Positions 46,380-58,800 of a DNA stretch of 64,000 nt are shown in pieces. The stretch's first letter is position 1. Each line of letters opens with the position of its first letter. The position numbers were made by a program, and so were the translations under genes. The notes beneath the pieces were generated by a model. It saw only the letters and a list, made by a program, of their open reading frames with translations. It did not search any database and was not told where the DNA came from. Origin of the DNA: Pycnopodia helianthoides (lineage: Eukaryota; Echinodermata; Asteroidea; Forcipulatida; Asteriidae); contig CM063244.1 of assembly GCA_032158295.1 (NCBI GenBank), positions 28,637,848-28,701,847 on the forward strand. Reading direction: 5' to 3'.

Positions 46380-46600
46380 ACCCTCCTACTCTTGGCAACA
46401 TTTTCCAGTGAGTTGACCAACCATTTGAAACTATTCGACTGCCAAGGTTGTCTACAGTGGCACAACTGTGCACAGAATTAACTGTGTACTGTGTACATGC
46501 ATTCCCTCATGGTATCATATTGCAGGCTGGCATAGTTTATCTATCATTCAAAACCACAGTGAATGGTATTGAATGGTCAGCCAGCAAGAGGGTTAAGCTT
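46380..46600. repeat. R2 dispersed repeat, copy 2
   Basis: Closely matches 12350-12565 in the same orientation, including GGCAACATTTTCCAGTGAGT and CATTCCCTCATGGTATCATA. Confidence 0.75.
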
Positions 46601-46924
46601 TCAGCTAAACTAAAAAGCTTAAACTTGTTCAACCTTACTTAGTGCTTAAAATAACATTCATACCACCACCCATCAACCATAACAACCGAGTCAGAAGCGT
46701 GGATCACCTGCCACTTATTATGATGTAACAACATAATAAGCATACATCGCCACATGCCTTTAGTCACAAACCTTCATTGTTTTAGGCAATATCTATTCTC
46801 AGTTTTACTTTGTTATTGTATGTCCCCCCCCCGGAACTATTTTTATTGTGATTTCTGCAACTGAAATGAATTGTGTATTCTTAATTGCTACTTTCTAATT
46901 ATTTGAGTCATATATTGGAGTCTT
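46601..46924. other. No gene seen
   Basis: Nothing recognised on either strand; a C run lies near 46826. Confidence 0.45.
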
Positions 46925-47310
46925 TATATGGAGTATTATATATAAATAGGGCACGTATCCACTAATAAGGTGCTCAAGGTGCTTGAACGAAGAGAGACAC
47001 TTTTTAAAGGCAGGTTTTGAAGCTTTATGAATTATGAGACCAATTTATGTTGCACCTTATAATTGTTTACAATGTGCTGCACTCAGCAGCCACTGCCAGA
47101 AACACCGGGGCAAACCCCCTATAATGATAAGTGTTCTTTTGCAAGCATTATGCAATTACGCACCATCCGAAGGACGAAGCAATAATGGTTAAATGTCTTG
47201 CTTTAAGGACACAAGTCTCAAGACCAGGACTTGAACCCACACTCTGCTGATCAGAAACATCAGAACTTGAGTCCAGTGCGCTTGACCGCTCAGCCTTAAC
47301 ATGCCACAAG
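46925..47310 (-). mobile_element. S2 SINE, nearly full length
   Basis: Reversed copy similar to 31010-31425: GCACGTATCCACTAATAAGG, then CACCATCCGAAGGACGAAGC and a reversed B box (ACTTGAACCCACAC). Confidence 0.8.
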
Positions 47311-47977
47311 GAACCCTGTGGCGAAATTGAGGGCGTGGCTTTATAAATTATAGTATAGGGTTGACAGGTGGCGAATGATCAGATGGAGTCCATAGCCCAA
47401 TTGGCACTGTGTGGAGCTACCCACCATCCCTTAACCCCCACACCCCAAATCAATATATTTAGTTATATAAAAAACAGAAGTAAGTTTTTGTTGAGACAAA
47501 ACATGGTACATGGATACTCTTCCTAGAATGATGAGGATCGAACCTCATAATGTAGTGCATGGACATGATACACAATTTACAAAGCATAGAGCAAGGAACA
47601 GCTTGATAACTCTAAGCACAAAAGAAGTGCTAAGTAAACAAAAGAAGTAAAACAAAAAATACATACATGTATATATAAACATAAAACCACTACTAAGTCT
47701 AAGAGCATATGAAAACTGATGACATCATCAAGACGTCATTGCCAGTTTATATATAAACTCAGTTTGGTTGAACTTGTTTTGTTTTTTTAGCGAAATGGTA
47801 CATTTTATAGTTGTCACAAGACTCAAGAGGGCACTGTTATTCAGTGTTAAGGATGAAAGCATTACTCAGTCTTATAATTAGAAGGCTTTAGTTAGAGACC
47901 GTCCATGTCCAAAATGTCAATTCATATTTTCAGACAAAGTCAAAACGAGCCGCAGAACAAATAGTTTGTTAATTTAA
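47311..47977. other. No gene seen
   Basis: AT-rich. Nothing recognised. Confidence 0.45.
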
Positions 47978-48364
47978 AGGAACATTACAGAATTGGTAAG
48001 AAAAAAACTTGTAAAAATACTTTTTGATCACAGATTTACATAAAACTTACACGGTCTAATGATGATGATATTAGAAAACATCCCTTGAAATATTTCTGTC
48101 TGAAATGCCATATTTGATGAGAAATGAATAAACTAACTTTTTCGGATTGGAGTTTATCGCTCAGTGAGCGTTTTATTCATTTGTTGAATCTATATGATTT
48201 CATGCAAAATGTGTAATCGTTTTTTCACTATTTTCTCGTGATCCAGATGGCCGATCGATCTCAAACTTCAACAGGTTTGTCAGTTTATGTATATGGTGGA
48301 TCACATAAAGTGCTTACACTGCCAGCAACTGTTTTGTTAGCAAAAACCAATTCTGTAATGTTCC
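47978..48364 (+). mobile_element. P1 TTAA-flanked element, copy 5
   Basis: AGGAACATTACAGAATTGG to CCAATTCTGTAATGTTCC with TTAA at 47974-47977 and 48365-48368. Close to copy 3 in sequence. Confidence 0.9.
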
Positions 48365-48762
48365 TTAATAAACTTCCTGTTTTGATCGGAAGACAAACTT
48401 AAACCTGACAACAAAGTTAAATTGCCTTGGGTTCAAACCGTGCAAGTAAAACAACATAGATTAAGGTACATGAAGTCCTTGATGTATTGTTATCAAATAG
48501 ATCTAGCCATTTGGTACACTTACCCAACAAAACTTTGTATGGTTTGAGTAGTTTTTTTTTTAAATGATGAAGACCGACAGTTCTTGGTTATGTGTTGATG
48601 AATCCTCTGTGCGCTGACATCTTAGTTCACTGGTATCCAATCTGTAAGTCTTCAATATTCGATGTGGATTAATCAAGGGTCTTTTGGTTACCAGTGAGTA
48701 ATAGTTTGAAACTATCAAGAGAGGGCGTTAGCACACATGTGTTTTGATTTCACAATATAACT

Positions 48763-48871
48763 GGCCGTTTTCGAAACCATAGCTTCGGCTTCGACATGAT
48801 CTCTGTCGGTCAGTCAGTTGGACAGAACCCAAGCCTGAGCCCAAGCTGAAGCTGTGGTTTCGAAAACGGTC
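48763..48871. mobile_element. 109-bp hairpin element
   Basis: Arms GGCCGTTTTCGAAACCATAG and CTGTGGTTTCGAAAACGGTC mirror each other, with a shared AGCTTCGGCTT/AAGCTGAAGCT step. Confidence 0.75.
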
Positions 48872-48966
48872 ATAGTTCGGGCATTATTGCACACACTGCG
48901 CCCTCCACCGACAGGCCCCATAAATGGGCGTTTCTAATGAAGAAATCCCGGTTTATTTTGGGGGGC

Positions 48967-49288
48967 ATAAATATCGGACGTGTCTCTCTCGGCGTTCATT
49001 CCAGCCTAGGGTGCAGGAACACATACTTTAGTTTCGAAATTGAAGCCCCTAAAAAACAACAACATTTTTAAAAAAAGTGTTAAATGACTTTTGCAAAGAC
49101 TACGCGTTGTTGTGTTTAGGACACTGCTGGAGAACAAGGCTAAAAGTTTGTTCATTCATTGGTAACCAATGCACCTCGTGTTTTGTTGCGGCTTCTGTCT
49201 GGGTACCAATGTGTGGGTCTCTCATCTGCTAGCTAGCTGCTGCTGGCATTTAACTCAATCTGTGTGTGTGTGGTTCGCTGCTGGTACG
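48967..49288 (+). promoter_or_regulatory. Candidate core promoter and first exon upstream of the WD40 gene
   Basis: CATAAATATC at 48966-48975 lies about 30 bp before an initiator-like TTCATT (A at 48998). A strong donor, GGTACG|gtaagt, follows at 49288/49289. An ATG at 49168 is open to that donor in phase 0, which would fit the WD40 exon at 52805, but the roughly 40-residue translation is Cys-rich and not propeller-like, so this may be 5' UTR. Only spacing and motifs support it. Confidence 0.22.
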
Positions 49289-49886
49289 GTAAGTTTGTAA
49301 ACCCCATGGCTATGTTCTAACACTAACCATAGAGTTTTATGCACTAACCATGGATCTGTTTCAGCTTAGATTAAGGAGATTATTGATTTTAAACGATTCT
49401 GTTGTAAAGAAACAGTGTCAGTAAATACATTAGTTAAAATTAATCAGATTGTGACTTCAAAGTGTAGTGTTGTGTGCATGGACCAATTTTTGATTGTTTA
49501 TTTATTTTTTAATGATTAATTAAATTTGTGAATTGTTCGTATTTTTGGTGGTGTTGACTGTTGTTTGAAAGGTGACTCCTCCAAGTCCAAGCATAACAGG
49601 TGGGCTGGAACAGAAAACAGAATTTGATTGGTTAAATTTCTGTATCCGACTGCCACTTTTTAAATAATTTTATTAATAATACTATATTATAGTAAGTAAT
49701 ACTCAAATGAGATTGCTTTTGGTAACACTAACTAACAGTGAGTGAAAAAGTGGCAATTGGATACGGAAATTTGTCCATTTGATTAATCATGACATCATTA
49801 GGCCTACATGAGGCCTAGATAGCACTCTGCGTCATTAAATGACGCCATGCTCAAAATACCTGGATGTCAAACAAACATTCCACCAC
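49289..49886. other. No gene seen
   Basis: If the first-exon candidate is right, this is the start of WD40 intron 1. No other coding signal. Confidence 0.4.
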
Positions 49887-49891
49887 TCACG

Positions 49892-49943
49892 CTGTCAGTG
49901 CCACTGTCAGTGCCACTGTCAGTGCCACTGTCAGTGTCACTGC
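49892..49943. repeat. 12-bp tandem repeat, about 4 units
   Basis: CTGTCAGTGCCA repeated. The apparent Cys-Gln-His peptide in the overlapping frame is a by-product. Confidence 0.9.
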
Positions 49944-50114
49944 CTCAGCACAGCAGACCCCAGTGACAGTACTGTGTACAGTCAGTACACACGAGCAGTA
50001 CTGCACACGAGTAAACATAGAGAGCTTGGACATGTAGGGGCATACATTGTTGAAGAAATTTGATTTGTTGACTGAGATCTCGGTACTAAGCTTCTAATTT
50101 TAAATTTTTTAGCA

Positions 50115-50420
50115 TTGGTTGATGTGGAGTGCTACATGGAGAATGTTGCCTTGGTCTTGACCTTGATGCCCCTTCCCCAACTTATTTCAAGATTTTCCAA
50201 TGAACGCTTTCACAGTAGGGTGTACCAAATTGTTCCAGGGGCAGATTTGTTGAATCATGGAGGTAGGCATTTGTCGTTGTCTGCAACTCTAATCCAGAAG
50301 GAGCAATCGAAGTAAACAAATCTTCCCCTTCTTGAACAAGATCCGCATTTTGTTGTCGTGAAAGTGCTCAGTGGAGTGCCCCTTTGCAAAATGAAAATGT
50401 CCTCTCAAAATAGATGAAAG
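50115..50420 (-). repeat. Degraded M3 element, interrupted
   Basis: GGAGTGCTACATGGAGAATG, TGCCTTGGTCTTGACCTTGA and, after an insert, GTGCCCCTTTGCAAAATGAA match M3. Confidence 0.6.
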
Positions 50421-50615
50421 TCTACCCTAGCCTGATCAATGTCGATTACTTACCCAGCTGATTGCGTGGGTTTCACCCAATTGGGGCTTTTCTACCACAT
50501 CTAAAACTGACATTTGTTCAACATCCTTGCCACACAGGTATCTACAACAGGCCTGTAGGTCACAGTGCTTGGCATTTTGTAGGGTTCTTTTGGTTTCATT
50601 ACAAGAAATATTATC

Positions 50616-50798
50616 CACATATGGACTGGCAATGAGGTCACTAGAGCACGTCTATTCCCCCGAGGGACTGTGAGTGACCAGAAGGGGGACCTATTTCCTG
50701 AGGCCGACCTATAGGTCCCCCTTCTGATCACTCCAGGCCCGAGGGGGGGGGGGGGAATAGACGTGCTCTAGTGACCGAATCATGCCAGTCCATATGTG
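50616..50798. mobile_element. 183-bp palindrome
   Basis: Arms CACATATGGACTGGCAATGA and TCATGCCAGTCCATATGTG, then AGAGCACGTCTATTCCCCC and its mirror, meeting around GACCTATAGGTCCCCCTTCT. It interrupts a repeat with TTTGGTTTCATTACAAG, as near 27700. Confidence 0.8.
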
Positions 50799-51971
50799 TT
50801 TTATAACATACCTCGGTCCAAAATATGAAACAAGAAAAGAAACTTTCTTGAGGGCGCTGTAACCAGTCAAAAAATTTAAGTCTATTGCCCACTTCGGGAA
50901 CTATTTTCCACAAGTTACGCATGCGCGATGTTTTGACGCACGTCTAGTTCACGGTGGCGCAAATCTCATGCACTAGCCTATATTAATTAGCCCCACTTGA
51001 CCGTGTTTCAGCCAACAAGAATACAGACCTAGCAAGAGGTGTGTTATAAACAATAATAGTAATGTAGTATTATTTGGAGGTTCCGGTCACTTGTCTTTAG
51101 ACATTGAATAGTTGGTTAGCTCTGCACCGGGGAATGTCAGTCAGAGTAGGAGTGTTAACTACTTAAAATTAAAGGGAGGGTCATAGATTGTTTTTTTGTT
51201 TTAAACGAAATGCTGATTTGTATTCAAAATTATAAAGAAAGACACAAGTCTTATGTCAAAGTTTCAGCTGAGTACAGTGTCTACTTGCCGAGAAAACGGC
51301 CCAAAACTGTCACGGTATTTTCACACATTATATGTCGAAATCCATCCACATTTAGCGGGTACCAACCGCAACTCTTGCGGACACCAATCCTCAGAAATCT
51401 GAGAAACGATTCAATGCATGAATCATTTCTCAGATTCAAATGTTTTTAGATGAAAATTATTCGAACCACTTCGAAGGGAATCCTTTCTCAAAATAGTTTT
51501 TGCTATCAACAGCTGCAGCGCTTCTCACCGAGTAAGTTTTTATGGTCATTACTTTTTGGAGTATTTACCAATCTACGACCTTACTTTCAAAGCTATTCAG
51601 TTGATGATTATTAATTGTTTGTGTTCACATTTTGATAAATTTGCAGGAATGATCAAGTCTATATCCACAGCTAGCATGGTTCATTTAACAAGCTAACATA
51701 TGCAGCTTATAGGCCGTCTTCAAAGCCAGATCTGCTACCTGGTTCCAGATAAATCTGGTCCGGTCTGCTTGTATCTGGATGAAACCGGTTTGATGGTGTC
51801 CAGTAGAGTGTACTTTGGAGCAGGTCTTGGCTGTTGTCTGGTGGGAGGTACTGCATGTTTTCCATGATGCAGCAAGAGGGTAGAGTGCAATTCCTTAAAT
51901 ATCATTTGGGAACTGTGAGAGGCGTTGCTTTCTGTCCCAAGGTTGGTATTTTTTTCAGGAAAAGATATTAA
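50799..51971. other. No gene seen; small hairpin at 51398-51434
   Basis: TCTGAGAAACGATTCA pairs with its near mirror at 51419-51434. CTGCAGCGCTTCTCACCGAG at 51512 looks like an exon edge but is a repeat end. Nothing coding. Confidence 0.45.
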
Positions 51972-52640
51972 GCAGGGCTTGATTTTGGGAGAAAAATCCA
52001 CGAGACCGCAGGGCTTGTAGCTAAAAAATTTTAACTGGACCGGAATCCTTTTGTACACTAACGCAATCAAAATGGAAAAAAACTTCTTGATTCCTGACAG
52101 CTTGCATTTGAATGTTTTTATTTAATAATAATAATAGTGGCTTCTTATATAGCGCTCATATCCGTCACTCAGTGACGCTCAATGCGCTTCAACATTCAGT
52201 ATTTTTCCTGCAAGGTATTGTGGAGCTACGTTTTGAAGTATTAGACCTAATCCTTTACATAGCACCATGTAATGGCTTACAAGGTGTTGGCGAAATATGA
52301 GCTGCCAATCAAGGGGCAAGGGTTCTGAGCAGGGGGCTGCTCGAATTTTACAATGGGCTGCTGGCCCAAGGCCAGTGGTTTTATTGTCAGGCTAGTAAAA
52401 TTATGACCAGACAAGTCAGGCGGTCTTGTGTTTGTCAATTTGATCAGTAATTGCACTAGAATTGAAAGGTATTTATCAGACTCGGAGTCAACACAATTTG
52501 TTTCTGTTAAAGATATTACACAGTGAGGTACATGTATTGTTATTCAATTGTAAAACACAAGACCGCCGGACCTGCTTGGTCATGATTTTACTAGCCCGAC
52601 AATAAAACCACTGGCCTTGGGCCAGCAGTCCAGTGTAAAA
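51972..52640. mobile_element. M4 element containing an S2 3' end
   Basis: M4 pieces (CAGGGCTTGATTTTGGGAGA, CGAGACCGCAGGGCTTGTAG; right part with ACACAAGACCGCCGGACCTG) flank a reversed S2 tail at 52120-52300 (TTATATAGCGCTCATATCCG). Confidence 0.6.
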
Positions 52641-52804
52641 ATCGAGCATCCCCCTGCACAGAACCCTACCCCCCCCCTCCAAATGAGATTGAAAAAATGC
52701 ACAAATAAAATGGTTTGATGTATTAAATAGCCCCCTTAAATTATGTCTATGCCTTTGCGACTTAATGCCAAGCTATCACAGTCTTTGTATGTATTTCTCC
52801 ACAG

Positions 52805-52891
52805 GATCGTTACTTATTTTGCTCAGGTGCTTTCGATGGCAGGGTGAATCTGTACACGGCACAGAAATGCATCTTGCTACAAAGTTATTCA
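52805..52891 (+). CDS. WD40 gene exon a
   Basis: 29 codons, phase 0/0, from tttctccacag| to TCA|gtaagt. It encodes DRYLFCSGAFDGRVNLY, a typical blade strand pair. It begins inside a blade, so at least one upstream exon ending in a strand such as V-x-F-S-x-x-G is expected. Confidence 0.8.
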
Positions 52892-55800
52892 GTAAGTGTA
52901 ATAGTTGTTCTGCTACTTTTATTACAAACGGTAACATAAAACACGAAAAAATACCTCGACCTTGAGTTTGTTCTTTTTCAAAACAAGCTTACAGTTTTGC
53001 AGCTCATAAAGGGATGGTACTTCACATGGAACAATTTCATCTGTTTGGCTTAAAGGTATTGTACACTTTTGGTAACAGCTCAAAATCAGTGTCCACATTT
53101 TGTGTGATTAAACGTATGCATGAACAAACAAACCTGTGAAAGTTTGAGCTCAATTGGTCATCGAGGTCACGAGAAAATAGTGAAAAGAGATCTTATGTTT
53201 TTTCAAATTATTGCGTGCGATAATTACTATTGTTTTACTCGTTTCTCAGAAACGATAGCATTTTAGGCAGAAATATTTTAAGGAACCCTTTCTACCATTA
53301 CTTTAAATCATGTAAGTTATGTGTGAATCTGTGAACATTGTGTTTTTCGATCTTACCAATAGTGTACAGGGCCTTTAACAGAATGATTAGACTAAACGTG
53401 TTTTGTGTACACTGAATTCTAATATCGAGTAACAAGTGATGATTTTCAAGTAGCAACAGGGACTTTTTGCATTGCTATACAAAGGAAATCATTCACGACA
53501 TCTTAATGTGTGTGTGTGAATCACACTCTTCTCATTTCCAAGAAGCCCAGGCCTGGAATTACACGGAGGCCATGGAGGCCAGCCATGGCCTCTGTTGCTC
53601 TGGTCTTGATGCCCCTTCAAAAGCTTCTCCTAGACTTTAAATATAATTTTCCAATGGAAGTGCCCTTTGCAAAATGAATGTGGCCTCGCCTTCTGAAAGA
53701 TGAAACTCCAAGCCAACTTGCAAGTTAGATTTGAATGATGTCTGGTACAATGCCTTGTTTGGTCATAAGTGAATGCTCACTTTGATTTTCACAGACTAAA
53801 TCCATTGCTGTGTCACATGAGGGCAAGCTTTTTCTTAAAAGTTACACAAGAGACAACAAACGTCCCTCCTCAATTAAATATGTGGCACAAGGATACCAGT
53901 CAATGCTGATCTGGAGGAGGTAGACTGGTTCCCTGTCTTTATCCGCGAGGATAAAGACAGGCACTGGGCCCAATTTCATAGAGCTGCTTAAGCACAAAAA
54001 GTAGCCAAGCTCAACAAAACTTTGCTTACAAGAACAAGGTTATCAGCCAAACTACCATGTCACATGTACAATTTGTGACTGGTATCCTGCTCATTTCTGC
54101 TGAGAAAATTGTTAAGCAATATTTTCTGCTTAAGCAGCTCTATGAAATTAGGCCCAGGTCTGACAAACCCAATGGTTTCATTGGATAGACACCATGGAGC
54201 CTTCCTCCATCCATATACATGCAATGACGTGTAACTACCAGACCGGTACTACACACATGAGTGTGTATGTACACACAATATTATTGCATGGGAAGGTCAA
54301 AGGTACACCTGGCAGGCAACCAGCAGGCCGGTATCTAGCGTCATTCACGCGCCTCAAAGTGTGACGCCAGATGTCGGAGCTATCTTCTTCTGACCTCTAA
54401 TGATGCTTAACTACCAGATTTATAACACATGAGTGTGTGCTTATTATGGCATGCAAGGTCAAAGATGGATCTGGCAGGAAACCAGCAGGTTCTAATCTGG
54501 AGGTTCCGTCTTCCTTTAACCTCAATGAGGGCGCTGTTTGAGCTTGTGGTCTTCGGGGTAATTTAAACTATGTTTGCCGATGTGACTCGCTCGTTGTGTA
54601 TACTATAAATTATTTGGGTTATTTTTGGTTGATTTATTCAGGTTACCACCTTTAGTCTTGCTAGAAACATTCACGCTGTGCGTTTTACAAGTGATGGCAG
54701 AAAGGTAAGCGGAGCAGAGCTTGAATAAAAAATATACAAAAAATAAACGCTGACCAGCAGTAAATTATTTAATCTTAAAGAGTGTGTTTTGTCCTACCTC
54801 CCTCCTGACAAAAACACTGACTCCTGTTGATTGACAGCCCATCTGGGATGCGTGGGAGGTGTGGTTCCCCCAGACTGATTAGGCAGTCCTAAATGGTTAA
54901 AAGGTGGTCACATGACCATGTTTACCTGGTTTAAATGGCCGATACAGGTTTGATGATGTCATCGTATTTAAGAACACCTCGTGGTGACAGGTTTTATTCT
55001 AAATGTTGTACCTTATTTATAACATTTGGATAAATGATGTTGGAACTAATAACAGAATTAATCAGATTAAACTATTAGTCAAATAAATATATGCATATCT
55101 CCTGAACTACGAAAGATAAATTTACAATCTTTGTGTTACATTGAAGGAATAACCAGTTTGAAATATTAATTTTATCCATGACCCGATTTAACTTTACCTT
55201 CTAGCCCGAACAGGAAGTTCAAATGCAAAATTGTTCATATAGAATATTGATGCTATCTCTTGTGTTGCATAATCAGTGAATCTTTCTGTATTTCTCCACC
55301 CAAACCCCTCCGTGTTCGTGTACCACCGAACTAATTTCTGCAGATCCTCGCCACCACCTCGGCAGGGAGACTAGCTGTAGTTGATGTCGAAACTGGTGCC
55401 CAGTTAATTACATATGAAAGCTGTAAGCATGATCTTTTATTCTCTTAGTGTTTCAATTGTACTAATAATAATCTGAGCATTTATTTAGCGTTCTTACGCT
55501 GAAAAGGTACCACAACGCTTTAGAACAATAACAAATTACAACAATCAAGGATTAACAATTCAAAGGAATAAGAAACAAATAAACAGCCTAGTAAGCAAAA
55601 TAAGTCCGGAAAAGGTGAGTTTTAAGCAATGTTTTGAATTCATGACCTCCTCCCCACCACCATGAAAGGGACCTGTTTTATGTTATGTTAAGGCATACAT
55701 TAAAATCCGTACAGACTTGGCATTTTTGCTAGCAAGTGTCAATATCACCCCACTCATATGTCACTCCACACCAAGTTGTTTGGACTTGGATAAGATTGGA

Positions 55801-58800
55801 AGCCTAACCCTGCGATAAAGCACTTGTTGTTGGCCCAACTGTCCCCAGTCCTTATAAATCTTGCACTTTTGGCAGTTGGATATAGCAGGAATTAGGACTG
55901 TGGGTTAAAGATATAGCAATGTGTACAAATCAAAGAAGAGAATCATCTTCAAGGCAGTGGATACTTTTGGTAATTACTCAAGAAATATATTACCATAAAA
56001 GCTTACTTGGTAAGGAGCACCTGAGAGCTGCTGATAGTATAAAACATTGTGAGAAAGGACTCTGAAGTAATGTAGTTTTTTAGTCAGAGGTAATTTGCAC
56101 TGAAATATTTGAATCTGAGAAAGGCTTTAGGCTCAGGCATTTGAAAGCACACAATTCTATGCAACAAGGTGTTTTTTCTTTCATTATTTTCTTGCAACTT
56201 CGATGACCAATTGTGCATAAATTTTCACAGGGTGTTCTTGCATGTTGGGAATGTGCCAGTTAATCATATGAAAGCTTAGCATGATCTTTTATTCTCTTAG
56301 GTTTCATTACTATAATTGGCATTATTAGCGTTCTACGCTGAAAAGGTACCACACTTTGAACATAACAATTACAACAATCAAGGATTAACATTCAAAGAAT
56401 AAAACAATAACAGCCTAGTAGCAAATAAGTCGGAAAGGGAGTTTAAGCAATTTGATTCATGACTCTCCCCACCAAAAGGACTGTTTAATGTTAGTTAGTA
56501 CATAAATCCGTACAGACTTGGCATTTTGCTAGCAAGTGGCATAATCTCCATCTATATGTCACTCCAACATTGTTTGACTTGTAAATTGGACGCCAAACCT
56601 GCGAAAGCACTTGTTGTGTGCCAATGCCATCCTTTAAATCTGCACTTTTGCAGTTGATATAGCAGAATTTGACTTGGTAAAGTTAGCAATGTACAATCAA
56701 GAGAGAATCATCTCAAGGCAGTGGTACTTTGTAATTTCTCAGATATATTACATAAACTTATTGGTAGAGCACCTGAGATGCTTAGTATAAAACATGTGAG
56801 AAAGGATCTGAGTAGTATTTAGAAGAGTAATTTGCATGAATATTGAATCTGAGAAGGCTTAGCTCAGGCTTGAAGACACAATTCTATACAAGTGTTTTCT
56901 TTCATTATTTTTGCAACTTCGTGACCAATTTGATAAATTTTCACAGGTTCGTTATTCTATGCATATGTTGGGATACACCAAGTGAGGATACTGGTCTTTG
57001 ACAATTACTAAAAGTATACCCAGCCTTTAACATAAGCGACTTCCCTCTAAACCATATAAACACCAGTAAAACACTTCAGTTTATTCACAGGGTAATCTTA
57101 ACCATTTCTATTTTTCACTAGGTGCTTTTAACAGGAAAGACCGAACCGGTCTGGCTGTGGACCCCAAGTGCCCTAATACAGTAGTCTGCACATGTGTCAA
57201 TGGAAAGGTAGTTGTTGCATTTAACAGAGTTTTTTATAGAAAATACCGTTGTGTCGGTACAAAAAGGTTGTATCTCCTAAAATAGCACTTATGTTACGCA
57301 CGAGTTTGAAATTGTCAAAACATGTATCTCGCTTAAAGTAGCCGGGATGTACGCACAAAACAAGTACGCACTGAGATACAACGTTTTTGCACAGCATTTT
57401 TGTGCGAGACACAAAACTTTTGCAAAATCAAGATATAATGTTTCTGCACTGACACAATGATATAACATCAATTGATTTCATGTGCTAATTACCGAAAAAC
57501 TGACCAATGTAGAACCTTGCCTGCCACAAAATTCACTGGAATGCTAAAGGTCAGTATTTTTGTAAACAAGGTGACCTTGTTTATGCCATGGTATTATATT
57601 GTGCAATACGATTGGTACAGAACAAGTCACATGTCGCATCACCTTATTCATGATGTATATAAATGAATTACAGAATATTACATAAAACAAGGAAGAAAGT
57701 GGTAGCCCTTAAAGACTTACTAATTACATTATTAGGTGTATGTGCAATATGTGCATGAACACCTCTTGTTTTTGTTCTGCTGTTTGTGTTTAAGTAATTA
57801 GTTAGTCTTTATGTGCGACTGCTATCTTCCTTGTTTTATCTATCAGACTAAACGCAGCTATCTCTATCAAAATACTACGATCACTTTATGTTTTTTCTTG
57901 CAGGGGTTAGCTGTATTTGATCTACGAATGTCTATTCCACGACTCTATATATATGATGTGAGTATACTTGAATTTCACACATAATCACTGTTTTAATTTT
58001 TTCAAACTTGTGTCTTGTAATAGATTGATCTATTGAGCTCTATTTCTTGTTGCAGTATGAGCCTTATGCATTGATGTGATGTCATCACGCTGCCATCTTA
58101 GAGGTAAAATAATGATGAAACAATGGAAAATGCACATCTATGTACTGCGTGTACACAAGATGAGCCAATGAGCAACCTTCCTTTGGACCTCTAGCCGAGG
58201 GTGCCCTACTCAAATGACGTCATGTGCGTAAGGTCGTATTGACCAATCACAATTGCGCATACTCCCCGCAAAGCCCGACAAAAAACTGACAGGTTAAAAC
58301 CTGTTGTGCATTTTGGTTTGTGGTGTGTTGCACTGGCTTAATGGTCCAGGGGCACAGATGAATTTGCCCATACCTGTAAGTGGTGTTACTAAGCAATCGC
58401 CATGGTTCGTGGAGCTCAACGGATCGGTCTATTATTTCAAAGGATCTGCATAATTTATGTTAGAAGCTTACAATTGTACAAAGTGCTACATGGTATTTTA
58501 CAATTCTTTCGTCAATGCAGATATAAATGAAACACAACAGAGAAGTGATTGTTTACAAGGGAATTATGAATTTATATGTCTCTCTGTTATATTATATGTG
58601 TTTACCTATACACCCATGTGTGTTAAGCACTGTATACTCAGTACTTTCCTGAGTCCGGTGGAAAAAAAACCACCAATCCACAGGCATATTACTCTGGTGT
58701 GATTCGAACCCACAGCCTTTGCCATTCTAGAGCAGATGTACTACCACTGGACCACTGAGCTTGTCTGGTGGCTAGAGGCAGTTTGAATTTTGTATTTTAG

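Noticed and set aside
51512..51532. Exon edge CTGCAGCGCTTCTCACCGAG with GTAAGT
   Set aside because: It lacks an open reading frame with partners and looks like the end of a dispersed repeat.
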